A stretch of 64,000 bases of DNA from Paenibacillus radicibacter (GTDB lineage: Bacteria > Bacillota > Bacilli > Paenibacillales > NBRC-103111), in the NCBI RefSeq assembly GCF_024721995.1, contig NZ_JANQBC010000002.1, positions 372,001 through 436,000 of the forward strand, in the 5' to 3' direction. The notes beneath the pieces were generated by a model. The model was given only the letters and a program-made list of their open reading frames with translations, searched no databases and was not told the origin of the DNA. Below are positions 46,700 to 55,009 of this stretch, piece by piece; within the stretch, counting starts at the first letter, position 1; every line of letters starts with the position of its first letter. The position numbers and the translations under genes were made by a program.

Positions 46700-47572
46700 A
46701 TGGGTCACTTAATTTCCTCTACAACCATGCTGCAAGAAGCACGCAGAAATGGATATGGAATTACTGCTTTTAACGTACATACATTGGAGATGCTGCAAGC
46801 GGTTGTAGAAGCAGCAACGGAACTTGATGCTCCACTCATTCTCCAAACCACTGTTGGTACAGTGAAACACTTGGGACCTGAATATATTGTCGCTGCCGCG
46901 CAAACAGCCGCTAAGTTATCCAATGTTCCGATTGCCTTGCACTTAGATCACTGCACAGACTATGATCTTCTGGTAAAATGTATTCGTGCAGGTTATACAT
47001 CGGTTATGATAGATGCCTCGATGTTCCCATTTGACGAGAATGTCGCATGTTCACTTGAGGTTGTCAAAGTAGCCAAAGCCGCAGGGGTTAACGTTGAAGC
47101 TGAGCTTGGTAAAGTAGGCGGGGTTGAGGACGACATCGTGGTTGAAGAAGCAGATGCAAGGCTCGCGATTCCTGAGGAGTGTTTACGTTTCGTCGAGCTT
47201 ACAGGGGTTCCGACACTCGCACCTGCCATTGGAACTGCTCATGGTATCTATAAGGGAGAACCGAACATCGCATTCGATCGGATCGCAGAAATTGCAAGCT
47301 TAGTGGATCTTCCACTCGTCTTGCACGGTGGTTCCGGCATTCCTGCTGAACAAGTGAGACGCTGTGTAGCACTTGGAATGGCGAAGATGAATGTTGCAAC
47401 AGAACTACGAATTGCTTTCTCCGATGCCATTAAAAATGTATTTAACGCAAATCCAGATGAGAACGATCCACGTAAGTATATGGTTCCTGCCAAACAAGCA
47501 GTTAAATCCCTTGCGATGGAGAAAATGCACCTTGTCGGCTGTGTCGGCCGCGCACAAGAATTGAAATTATAA
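46700..47572 (+). CDS. Class II fructose/tagatose-bisphosphate aldolase
   Basis: Zn-dependent aldolase of 290 residues that splits a ketohexose-1,6-bisphosphate to DHAP and glyceraldehyde-3-phosphate. HLDHCTDY holds catalytic Asp83 and zinc ligand His84. Further zinc ligands lie in GTAHGIYKG (about His180) and HGGSGIP (about His208). Sequence does not separate GatY/KbaY from FbaA; the SIS and PfkB neighbours favour a tagatose-bisphosphate role. AAGGAG precedes the ATG. Repeat copy C lies just after the stop. Confidence 0.92.
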   Translation: MGHLISSTTMLQEARRNGYGITAFNVHTLEMLQAVVEAATELDAPLILQTTVGTVKHLGPEYIVAAAQTAAKLSNVPIALHLDHCTDYDLLVKCIRAGYTSVMIDASMFPFDENVACSLEVVKVAKAAGVNVEAELGKVGGVEDDIVVEEADARLAIPEECLRFVELTGVPTLAPAIGTAHGIYKGEPNIAFDRIAEIASLVDLPLVLHGGSGIPAEQVRRCVALGMAKMNVATELRIAFSDAIKNVFNANPDENDPRKYMVPAKQAVKSLAMEKMHLVGCVGRAQELKL

Positions 47573-47576
47573 TTAA

Positions 47577-47671
47577 AGAGAGTGGTCAAAAAGTGAAGCC
47601 AAAGAGAAAAAAGCAACTGGAGGAACGAAGTGTTTTTTCTCTGCAGCTGATCGACATTTTGAACACGCTCT
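47577..47671 (-). repeat. Dispersed nested-palindrome element, copy C (internally deleted, reverse orientation)
   Basis: 95 bases between the aldolase and kinase genes. Its complement begins AGAGCGTGTTCAAAATGT, then CTGCAGAGAAAAAACACTTC joined directly to GTTCCTCCAGTTG and a right arm ending near ACTTTTTGACCACTCTCT. The central part with stem 3 is absent, as expected from deletion between the two ACACTTC copies seen in copy B. Confidence 0.88.
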
Positions 47672-47697
47672 AACAAACAGCAGGAGGGGGAATTAGC

Positions 47698-48642
47698 ATG
47701 ATTACGACGCTAACCTTGAATGCAGCTGTGGATAAAACTTATGTCGTGCCCGGATTTTATAAATCCGGGTTATTCCGTGTCAATGAGATGGTCGCCGATC
47801 CTGGCGGCAAAGGGATTAACGTGGCAAGAGTTGTCACACTGCTTGGAGGAAAGGCAATTGCGACCGGATTTATTGCCGGTTCACAAGGAGCTTTCATACA
47901 AAAAGGTTTAACCAGACAAGGCGTAAGCCATGATTTCATCGAGGCTCACGAAGGTGAATCTCGCTTATGTACGACCATCCTTGATCCTGAAAGTGACGAG
48001 CACCAGACGGAACTCTTGGAGATGGGACCCACAATTACAGAAGATGACATCATAAAACTCAAGCATAAAGTTGCTGAACTTGCCAAACAATCATCAATCG
48101 TCGCGATGTCAGGTTCTTTACCCGTTGGTTGTCCGCCAACCATCTATGCCGATCTTATACAGATTGTTAAAGAGCATGGTGCCAAAGCGATCCTCGATGC
48201 TTCCGGTGATGCACTAGCAGCAGGAGTCGAGGCTAAACCCTATTTAATTAAACCAAATGAACATGAAATTGCACGGTTAACAGGGAAGAAGCACGCTTCG
48301 GATGATGAACTTGCTCACGCGATTCAGACGTTAATGGATCAAGGCATCCCATGCGTAATCGTCTCCCTTGGGAAACGAGGTGCACTTGCTGGTTGGGAAG
48401 GTGTCATTTACCGGGCCCAGGCTCCTGTTATCGATGCTGTAAATCCTGTGGGCAGCGGTGACTCCATGGTCGCAGGTATGATTACGGCCATTGAGTGCGG
48501 GGCTACTGCTGAGGAAGCCTTACGTCTCGGTGTTGCCTCTGGTGCTGCGAATGCATTAAATTTACGAGCTGGATTCGTAGACTCGCAAGTCGTGGAACAA
48601 CTCAAGGATGAGGTTCTAATTGAGCTATACGTAAAGCATTAA
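47698..48642 (+). CDS. 1-phosphofructokinase family hexose kinase (FruK/LacC type)
   Basis: PfkB-fold kinase of 314 residues. The N-terminal TLNAAVDKTYVV, the substrate loop DPGGKGINVARV (about 34-45), and the catalytic Asp in NPVGSGDSMVAGM (about 249-261) are intact. Members phosphorylate fructose-1-phosphate or tagatose-6-phosphate. With an aldolase and SIS isomerase next door, tagatose-6-phosphate kinase is most likely, but FruK is not excluded. AGGAGGGGG precedes the ATG. Confidence 0.92.
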   Translation: MITTLTLNAAVDKTYVVPGFYKSGLFRVNEMVADPGGKGINVARVVTLLGGKAIATGFIAGSQGAFIQKGLTRQGVSHDFIEAHEGESRLCTTILDPESDEHQTELLEMGPTITEDDIIKLKHKVAELAKQSSIVAMSGSLPVGCPPTIYADLIQIVKEHGAKAILDASGDALAAGVEAKPYLIKPNEHEIARLTGKKHASDDELAHAIQTLMDQGIPCVIVSLGKRGALAGWEGVIYRAQAPVIDAVNPVGSGDSMVAGMITAIECGATAEEALRLGVASGAANALNLRAGFVDSQVVEQLKDEVLIELYVKH

Positions 48643-48671
48643 ACATAGTCCTTTATAGAAAATGCAAAAAT

Positions 48672-48705
48672 GCCTTCCTAATCTGCGATTTGCAGTTAGG
48701 AGGGC
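48672..48705. terminator. Bidirectional terminator between the PfkB kinase and C39-like gene
   Basis: GCCTTCCTAATCTGC pairs with GCAGTTAGGAGGGC around a short loop. T5 follows on the minus strand. The TAA stop of the minus-strand gene (48696-48698) lies within the stem. Confidence 0.88.
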
Positions 48706-49604
48706 GTTTCTGTTGTGATCTGATCTATAGGTGTACGGGCATCGTAGCTGATCGCTTGCGATCCCATCTGATGCCATGCGCGAACAAACGCATCCTTCTC
48801 CGTCTGATCCGCAATCCCTAGCGGATCATTGATATATATGAAGTCCTCGTCATATCCAATCACTAACACCGAGTGTTCTTTCATCGTTGCTCGTATAGAA
48901 CCTGTTGCTGTATCCCACGTTTCGAAATCGTCATCCGCTAATTCATCAAAAGTGCTATTCGCAATGACCCAGACGGGAGACCCCATATTTAAATAATCTT
49001 CAACACGCTGCCACTGCGACCCTGTCAGATCGACAATTCGATCAGGCAAATACTGCTCAGCAAGTTCGACAATGGGTTCATGATACACACCGTATCCGTA
49101 ATGATCTCCAGTGATCGAGCCTACGAATCCGATGTCTGGATTCCCCCATGATAACACTTGGTCATCATCGCCCTCTACACGAGGAGCAGGGTCTTTCTTA
49201 ATCGCTTGAGCTAGCGTCAATTTATCAACGTCTACGCCTGCTGATTGCAGCAACATGGCAAGTGATGTCACTTCACAACCATTATACAGTTCGGGATTTT
49301 GCAGTATTAACGGGACATGAAGCTTAACGGAAGTTGGGATAGGTGGTGTAGATGTAGGTATAGAGGTGGGTGTTGGTGATTGACTAGATGTTGCTTCGGT
49401 TGAAGCTTGAGGAGCGGAAGAAGGAGCCGCGCTAGCATCTAGAGATGGCTCCTGCACTTCCGATAAGACTTTATCTTGTAAATCAGGGTACTCCAATGAT
49501 GTTGGCATCGCAAGTTTATCTTCTGCCTGATTAAACGAGCATGCCGATGCAATACCTCCGACCACTACGATAATAAGAACAGCTTGCCTCCATCTATTGT
49601 CCAT
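48696..49604 (-). CDS. C39-like cysteine peptidase lipoprotein
   Basis: A 302-residue predicted lipoprotein. A hydrophobic signal ends IASAC, with Cys22 as the lipidated residue. A long Ser/Pro/Thr/Ala-rich spacer (about 50-92) leads to a Peptidase_C39_2 domain (from about 94). The catalytic cysteine is probably in NGCEVTSLAMLLQ (about Cys109), with His in EHSVLVIGYD and Asp in YINDPLG. Substrate unknown. The ribosome site AGAGG overlaps the end of the SMP-30 gene upstream, so the two are coupled. Confidence 0.87.
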   Translation of the reverse strand: MDNRWRQAVLIIVVVGGIASACSFNQAEDKLAMPTSLEYPDLQDKVLSEVQEPSLDASAAPSSAPQASTEATSSQSPTPTSIPTSTPPIPTSVKLHVPLILQNPELYNGCEVTSLAMLLQSAGVDVDKLTLAQAIKKDPAPRVEGDDDQVLSWGNPDIGFVGSITGDHYGYGVYHEPIVELAEQYLPDRIVDLTGSQWQRVEDYLNMGSPVWVIANSTFDELADDDFETWDTATGSIRATMKEHSVLVIGYDEDFIYINDPLGIADQTEKDAFVRAWHQMGSQAISYDARTPIDQITTETPS

Positions 49605-49605
49605 C

Positions 49606-50457
49606 TTACACGACCTCTATTACTCCGCACAGCACACGACAACGTCCAGGTGATTCCACACGGAACTTCTCTACATTGCCTTGGTCAGCTAGCGTTACAT
49701 AGACCGTACAGCCATCAACACCACCGAACGTTAAATTCGTACAATTGGTACCATGCAGCTTAATTTCTTGTACGATTTCACCTTGTGGGGACAGCTTCAC
49801 AATCGTACCTTTACCAAAACGTGTCGAATAGAGATAACCTTCTGCATCACAACGCATGCCATCTAATCCGAAATCTTCAAATTGGATGAGCAATCGTTTA
49901 TTACTAATCTCACCAGTTTCACTTAAGTCATATGCCCAAATGTTACGCTGCACGGATTCATTCACATAGAGCGTCTTCTCGTCCGGACTCACTTCAATTC
50001 CGTTCGTTGTCCCCATATTCGCTTCAAGTAGATCAACTTTGCCATCTGGAGTAATACGCCAGATTTGACCGGTCTCCTCTGCCCAATTCGGATCAGAGGC
50101 AAAGACGATTCCACTCGCCGCAATCGCGATGTCATTCGGCTGATTCATGCTTGGCTCATGGGCATGAACGGTAATCTCGCGAGTTTTCGGATCTATTTTC
50201 AAAATATTATGATTCGTATAATCGGCCAGTAACATCTCACCTGCTTGATTGAATCGAATACCGTTCGCGATACTACCACTTGGAAGTTCTACGTAAACGG
50301 AGCATTCACCATCAGGTGTTACCATACCGATTGTGCCCTCATGATCATAATTAACTGCATATAAGTTACCAGCCGCATCACATGCCGGCCCTTCAATCCC
50401 ACCCGTAAATCCATGTGCCGTTGTAAACACTTCACTTTGGTAATAGGACTTAACCAT
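49606..50457 (-). CDS. SMP-30/gluconolactonase family protein
   Basis: Six-bladed beta-propeller of 283 residues in the SMP-30/LRE family. The metal-site segments EGPACDAAGNLYAVNYD (about 21-37), NQPNDIAIAASG and TTNGIEVSPDEKTLYVNES are typical. Members are lactonases or sugar-acid hydrolases; the substrate cannot be named. AAGGAG lies nine bases before the ATG. It is cotranscribed with the lipoprotein gene, an unusual pairing. Confidence 0.9.
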   Translation of the reverse strand: MVKSYYQSEVFTTAHGFTGGIEGPACDAAGNLYAVNYDHEGTIGMVTPDGECSVYVELPSGSIANGIRFNQAGEMLLADYTNHNILKIDPKTREITVHAHEPSMNQPNDIAIAASGIVFASDPNWAEETGQIWRITPDGKVDLLEANMGTTNGIEVSPDEKTLYVNESVQRNIWAYDLSETGEISNKRLLIQFEDFGLDGMRCDAEGYLYSTRFGKGTIVKLSPQGEIVQEIKLHGTNCTNLTFGGVDGCTVYVTLADQGNVEKFRVESPGRCRVLCGVIEVV

Positions 50458-50534
50458 TTCACTCGCTCCTTATGTACGAAATTATCCTTCTACATTTCGC
50501 CATAATCCCTTATAAATCCTGCATTAGGATATGG

Positions 50535-50565
50535 AAAAAAGGACTAGATGCTAAGCATCTAGTCC
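50535..50565 (-). terminator. Terminator of the pfl unit
   Basis: A perfect 11-base stem GGACTAGATGC / GCATCTAGTCC with a 3-base loop, followed on the minus strand by six T residues. It contains the TAG stop (50559-50561) of the small gene. Confidence 0.95.
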
Positions 50566-50729
50566 TTCGGAAAACCAAGTTGTTCGCGGGTAAACTTACC
50601 TTCCCACAGCATGTCCAGATCGAGATTGATGGAGTCTCTCTTCACAAATCGGAACAGACCATACATGACTGTCCCCATCAATCCACCGAAAATAAGCAAT
50701 GAGACCGTTAAATAAACTGCCGATGCCAA
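50559..50729 (-). CDS. Small single-pass membrane protein downstream of pflA
   Basis: A 56-residue protein that begins MASAVYLTVSLLIFGG. One strongly hydrophobic segment (about 4-26) is followed by a basic RFVKRD stop-transfer region and an acidic/amphipathic tail ending EQLGFPKD. The TTG start is preceded by AAGGAGGTGATC, a near-perfect ribosome site, and the stop is inside a strong terminator. These two signals make it a real gene despite its size. It lies 71 bases after pflA, so it is probably part of the pfl transcript or has its own weak promoter (TATAAT near 50768). I do not recognise a family. Confidence 0.78.
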   Translation of the reverse strand: MASAVYLTVSLLIFGGLMGTVMYGLFRFVKRDSINLDLDMLWEGKFTREQLGFPKD

Positions 50730-50800
50730 GCTCGATCACCTCCTTAGAACCACTTAATGTGATTATATGAAGGCAATTGTGACATATGCTTTAGGATTTA

Positions 50801-51541
50801 TTACTTACTGTTAGCCGCAGATAGCGCTCTTGCATCTTCAATAATCGCGTAAGCACGTTTTACCTCTTCTTCAGTCGGTGATTCTACACCTTCAAGTGGA
50901 TACTCTTTGCCAAGCGCCTCCCACTTGTATATACCCATTTGGTGATAAGGAAGAATCTCGAACTTCTCCACGGTCTTCAGTGTGCCTAAGAATTCACCTG
51001 TTGCACGTAGATTCTCTTCGCTATCTGTAATACCTGGGATTAACACGTGGCGAATCCACATCTTCGTCCCATTATCCGATAACCACTTCGCTGTACGCAA
51101 AATTTGATCATTCGGTTGTGAAGTTAGTTCAATGTGCTCATTACGATCCATCATCTTCAAATCAAGCAAAACCAAATCTGTTACTTCATATAAAGATCGA
51201 TTCTTCTCCGCATCGCTAAATCCTGAAGAATCAATTGTCGTATGCAAGTTAAAGCGCTTCTTCACTTCTGTGAAAAGTTCCGTTACGAACGGAGCCTGCA
51301 AAGTAGGCTCGCCGCCAGATACCGTCAAGCCGCCGCCTGAGCTGCGATAGTAAGGTAGGTAAGGCTCAATTTCCTTCACCATCTCTTCCACTGTTACCTT
51401 ACGTCCTTCATCTGTTGCCCAAGTATCAGGGTTATGACAGAACTTACATCTAAGCGCACATCCCTGTAAGAAAATAATGAAGCGAATCCCCGGACCATCA
51501 ACGGTACCGAATGTTTCGACAGAATGAATACGTCCTTCCAT
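50801..51541 (-). CDS. pflA: Pyruvate formate-lyase activating enzyme
   Basis: Radical-SAM enzyme that installs the glycyl radical on PflB under anaerobic conditions. The CxxxCxxC iron-sulfur motif is in GCALRCKFCHNPDTW (Cys28, Cys32, Cys35). VSGGEPTLQ is the SAM-binding GGE motif, and the C-terminal barrel includes EILPYHQMGIYKWEALG. Length 246. AAAGGAG precedes the ATG. It lies about 90 bases after pflB in the same direction. Confidence 0.97.
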   Translation of the reverse strand: MEGRIHSVETFGTVDGPGIRFIIFLQGCALRCKFCHNPDTWATDEGRKVTVEEMVKEIEPYLPYYRSSGGGLTVSGGEPTLQAPFVTELFTEVKKRFNLHTTIDSSGFSDAEKNRSLYEVTDLVLLDLKMMDRNEHIELTSQPNDQILRTAKWLSDNGTKMWIRHVLIPGITDSEENLRATGEFLGTLKTVEKFEILPYHQMGIYKWEALGKEYPLEGVESPTEEEVKRAYAIIEDARALSAANSK

Positions 51542-51633
51542 GATGTGTTTCTCTCCTTTAAAGGCAAATACAGACGAGGGGGTCTGGCCCGCCTCGCCTG
51601 CATGAACCTATATATAGTTATCGTAACTTAGGA

Positions 51634-53901
51634 TTAGATCGTGCCGTGGAACGTACGGTTGATAACATCTAGTTGTTGTTCTTTTGTCAACTTGATGAAG
51701 TTAACCGCATAACCGGATACACGGATTGTAAGTTGTGGATAGTTCTCTGGGTGTTCCATCGCATCCATCAATTGCTCACGGTCAAATACGTTAACGTTCA
51801 AGTGGTGACCACCTGTTGTCATATAACCATCAAGCATGGATACCATGTTCACTTTACGAGCTTCAAGATCTTTACCAAGTGCTTTAGGTACGATCGAGAA
51901 TGTGTTGGAGATTCCATCTAGGGAATGCTCGTACGGAAGCTTCGCAACAGAGTTCAAGGATGCAAGAGCACCTTTCTTATCACGTCCGTGCATTGGGTTT
52001 GCACCTGGTGCAAACGGCTCGCCAGCTTTACGTCCATCAGGTGTGTTACCTGTTTTCTTACCGTAAACGACGTTAGAAGTAATCGTTAGTACGGACATTG
52101 TAGGGATTGCGCCACGGTATGTTTCGTGCTTACGAAGCATGTTCATGAACTTCTCTACAAGCTCAACTGCGATTTCATCGACACGGGAATCATTGTTACC
52201 GTATTGTGGGTAGTCGCCTTCGATTTCGAAGTCTACAACGATACCAGCTTCGTTACGGATTGTTTTTACAGTCGTATGCTTAATTGCACTCAAGGAGTCA
52301 GCTGCTACAGACAAGCCCGCGATACCGCAAGCCATTGTACGGATGATCTCACGATCGTGAAGTGCGAATTCAATACGCTCATAGCTGTATTTATCGTGCA
52401 TATAATGAATCACATTCAAGGTGTTCATGTATAGCTGAGCTAACCACTCAAGCATGTTGTCGAATTTCGCTGTAACTTCTTTGTAATCAAGTACATCAGA
52501 AGTGATTGGCGCATATTTCGGTCCTACTTGAGCACCGGACTTCTCATCTACACCGCCGTTGATTGCGTATAGCAATGCTTTAGGCAAGTTCGCACGAGCA
52601 CCGAAGAATTGCATTTGCTTACCGATCTTCATCGCGGATACACAGCAAGCAATACCGTAGTCATCGCCATAGATCGGAAGCATCAAGTCATCACTCTCAT
52701 ATTGAATGGAGCTTGTTTCGATGGAAACCATCGCACAATACTTCTTGAATCCTTCAGGAAGCTTTTCAGACCATAGTACAGTCAAGTTCGGCTCTGGAGC
52801 TGGTCCCAAGTTGTAAAGTGTGTGCAAGAAACGGAAGGAGTTGCGAGTTACGCGAGTCTTACCGTCTACTGCCATACCACCGATGGATTCTGTTACCCAA
52901 GTTGGGTCACCAGAGAACAATTCATTGTAGTCAGGTGTACGCAAGAACTTAACGATACGCAATTTCATTACGAAATGGTCAACTAGTTCTTGTGCTTCAA
53001 CTTCAGTCATTGTTCCTTCTGCAAGATCACGTTGTACGTAAGCATCTAGGAAGGAGGATACACGACCCAAGCTCATCGCTGCACCATTCTGCTCCTTAAT
53101 TGCTGCAAGGTAACCGAAGTATACCCATTGGAACGCTTCTTTAGCATTTTGTGCTGGGTTTGAAATATCGAAACCATGCTCATTTGCCATTGCTTTCAAT
53201 TCTTGAAGGGAACGGATTTGCTCAGAAAGTTCTTCACGAGCACGAATCACGGATTCTGTCATGGAATTAACTTCTAATTGTTTAAGGTCATTCTTCTTCT
53301 CAGCGATTAGACGATCCACACCGTAAAGTGCTACGCGGCGATAGTCACCGATAATACGTCCACGACCATAAGCATCTGGAAGACCTGTAATTACACCAGA
53401 CTTACGAGCTGCTCTCATCTCGCCTGTATAAGCATCAAATACACCTTGATTATGAGTTTTACGGATATTGGTAAAGATATCGATAACGGATTGCGGCATT
53501 TCAAAGCCATAAGCTTTACATGCATCAATCATCATTTTAATACCACCGTAAGGTTGCATGGAACGTTTGAAAGGCTCATCTGTTTGCAAACCAACAACTG
53601 TTTCCTTGCTTTGATCTAGATATCCTGGTTTATGAGAAACGATTGAAGAAGGAGTATTTACATCAACATCTAGTACTCCACCATTTTCGCGTTCTTTAAC
53701 GGAAAGCTTTGATACAATGTCCCACAAATCATTCGTGTTTTGAGTTGGACCTACTAGGAAGCTCTCATCACCATGATATGGAGTAATATTCAGTTCAATA
53801 AAGTCGCGGACATCGATTGCTTTTGCCCATTTTCCTAATTGAAATCCACGCCAGCCATTAATTTCAGTTCCACCAAGTATGTTTTTCTCTGTTGCAGCCA
53901 T
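51634..53901 (-). CDS. pflB: Formate C-acetyltransferase (pyruvate formate-lyase)
   Basis: Glycyl-radical enzyme that converts pyruvate and CoA to formate and acetyl-CoA in fermentation. The catalytic cysteine pair is in GIACCVSAM (Cys419-Cys420) and the radical glycine in RVSGYAVNF (Gly730). Length 755. The ATG at 53901 is chosen with AGGAGG eight bases upstream; the open frame to 53958 runs through the promoter. An FNR-like box lies upstream, and the divergent fnr gene suggests oxygen control. Confidence 0.98.
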   Translation of the reverse strand: MAATEKNILGGTEINGWRGFQLGKWAKAIDVRDFIELNITPYHGDESFLVGPTQNTNDLWDIVSKLSVKERENGGVLDVDVNTPSSIVSHKPGYLDQSKETVVGLQTDEPFKRSMQPYGGIKMMIDACKAYGFEMPQSVIDIFTNIRKTHNQGVFDAYTGEMRAARKSGVITGLPDAYGRGRIIGDYRRVALYGVDRLIAEKKNDLKQLEVNSMTESVIRAREELSEQIRSLQELKAMANEHGFDISNPAQNAKEAFQWVYFGYLAAIKEQNGAAMSLGRVSSFLDAYVQRDLAEGTMTEVEAQELVDHFVMKLRIVKFLRTPDYNELFSGDPTWVTESIGGMAVDGKTRVTRNSFRFLHTLYNLGPAPEPNLTVLWSEKLPEGFKKYCAMVSIETSSIQYESDDLMLPIYGDDYGIACCVSAMKIGKQMQFFGARANLPKALLYAINGGVDEKSGAQVGPKYAPITSDVLDYKEVTAKFDNMLEWLAQLYMNTLNVIHYMHDKYSYERIEFALHDREIIRTMACGIAGLSVAADSLSAIKHTTVKTIRNEAGIVVDFEIEGDYPQYGNNDSRVDEIAVELVEKFMNMLRKHETYRGAIPTMSVLTITSNVVYGKKTGNTPDGRKAGEPFAPGANPMHGRDKKGALASLNSVAKLPYEHSLDGISNTFSIVPKALGKDLEARKVNMVSMLDGYMTTGGHHLNVNVFDREQLMDAMEHPENYPQLTIRVSGYAVNFIKLTKEQQLDVINRTFHGTI

Positions 53902-53959
53902 TATAGCTACACCTCCTGATCGTGATTGGTTTTCCTTTATAACCACATTGTAATCCATT

Positions 53960-53975
53960 TGTGAAATATATCACT
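53960..53975. promoter_or_regulatory. FNR-like box between pflB and fnr
   Basis: TGTGA, six bases, TCACT: one mismatch from TGTGA-N6-TCACA. Measured to a minus-strand TATAAA (about 53938-53943), it would centre near -40 of pflB, a position suited to activation. Rex sites look similar (TTGTGA-type), so Rex is an alternative. Confidence 0.65.
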
Positions 53976-53982
53976 ATGAAGT

Positions 53983-54011
53983 TTGTCACAGACAAAAATA
54001 TTGTTTATAAT
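53983..54011 (+). promoter_or_regulatory. Promoter of fnr
   Basis: TTGTCA (53983-53988), 17-base spacer, perfect TATAAT (54006-54011). The -35 overlaps a TTTGTC-aca-GACAAA inverted repeat. The FNR-like box is centred about 50 bases upstream of the predicted start. Confidence 0.8.
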
Positions 54012-54070
54012 GACAATGTTCCCGAAACGTCTTTACGCCTACTTACACTTTTTTTGATAAGGGAGTTATG

Positions 54071-54787
54071 ATGTTGACTACTAATCGTAAGAAATACCCA
54101 AACGCCAACACATCCACTTTTTCCGAAGCGAATTTGAAGTGTTTGATGGATCATATGCAAGAACTTAAAGTACCTGCTGGAAGCCATCTGTTCTGGGAAG
54201 GTGAAGCTGCTGACAAATTGTATTTTGTGCAATCCGGCAGTGTTCGAATCACCAAATCCTCGGACGAAGGCAAGGAGCTTATTCTTTATATGTACCAACC
54301 TGGTGATTTGCTCGGACAAATCCATCTTTTTCAAACTTCGACGCATGGTTTTAGCGGTAAAGTGGTAGAAGATACCGTTGTGGGATTTATGAATCAGAAA
54401 GATCTCGAAGTACTAATTGAACAAAACAATGAACTTTCTGTTGAGTTTATGAAATGGATGTCCCTGAACCATCGTATTACAGAAACAAAGCTCCGCGACT
54501 TGATCATGTACGGCAAACCTGGTGCACTTTGCTCCACGTTAATCCGACTTTCCAATACGTTCGGTAAGCCCGACGGTGATTATGTTGAGATTGCAAAAAA
54601 GCTTACACATACTGAGTTATCCAACATGATTGGTGCAACGAGGGAAAGTGTAAATCGGTTGTTAAACGATCTGCGAAAGCAAGATATTATCGATTACAGC
54701 AATGACTACATTCTTATTAAAAATATGGAGCGGTTGAAGGAATTTTGTAAATGCGAAAACTGTCCGATTGAAATTTGTCGCATTTAA
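54071..54787 (+). CDS. fnr: Anaerobic regulator Fnr (Crp/Fnr family)
   Basis: Oxygen-sensing transcription factor of 238 residues. The cAMP-type beta-barrel (about 25-140) and winged helix (about 150-220, with THTELSNMIGATRESVNRLL) are clear. The C-terminal CENCPIEIC gives Cys228, Cys231 and Cys236, the same CxxC-x4-C spacing as the [4Fe-4S] ligands of B. subtilis Fnr (227, 230, 235); there is one extra Cys at 226. No N-terminal E. coli-type cluster is present. It is divergent from pflBA. Confidence 0.94.
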   Translation: MLTTNRKKYPNANTSTFSEANLKCLMDHMQELKVPAGSHLFWEGEAADKLYFVQSGSVRITKSSDEGKELILYMYQPGDLLGQIHLFQTSTHGFSGKVVEDTVVGFMNQKDLEVLIEQNNELSVEFMKWMSLNHRITETKLRDLIMYGKPGALCSTLIRLSNTFGKPDGDYVEIAKKLTHTELSNMIGATRESVNRLLNDLRKQDIIDYSNDYILIKNMERLKEFCKCENCPIEICRI

Positions 54788-54807
54788 TTCATTCATCCAT
54801 ATCAAGC

Positions 54808-54837
54808 AAATCCCCACTCATTACTGGGGATTTTTTG
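54808..54837 (+). terminator. Terminator after fnr
   Basis: AAATCCCC pairs with GGGGATTT around a 10-base loop and is followed by a T-run. Confidence 0.92.
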
Positions 54838-54906
54838 TTTTTCTGGGATCATTTTTAATAACTGCTAAGAGTATGAAATGAAAGAGTCTCTGCCAATAAA
54901 AAAAGT

Positions 54907-54934
54907 TTGTGATGTTTATAACCCATGTTATAAT
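54907..54934 (+). promoter_or_regulatory. Promoter of the LtaS-type gene
   Basis: TTGTGA (54907-54912), 16-base spacer, perfect TATAAT (54929-54934), about 75 bases before the ATG. Confidence 0.7.
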
Positions 54935-55009
54935 TATTGAGGTTTGCGTGTTTACAATGTTCTTACAAATAGATGCAGTAAATTTAATAGAAAGGGGAGC
55001 AGACATCAG

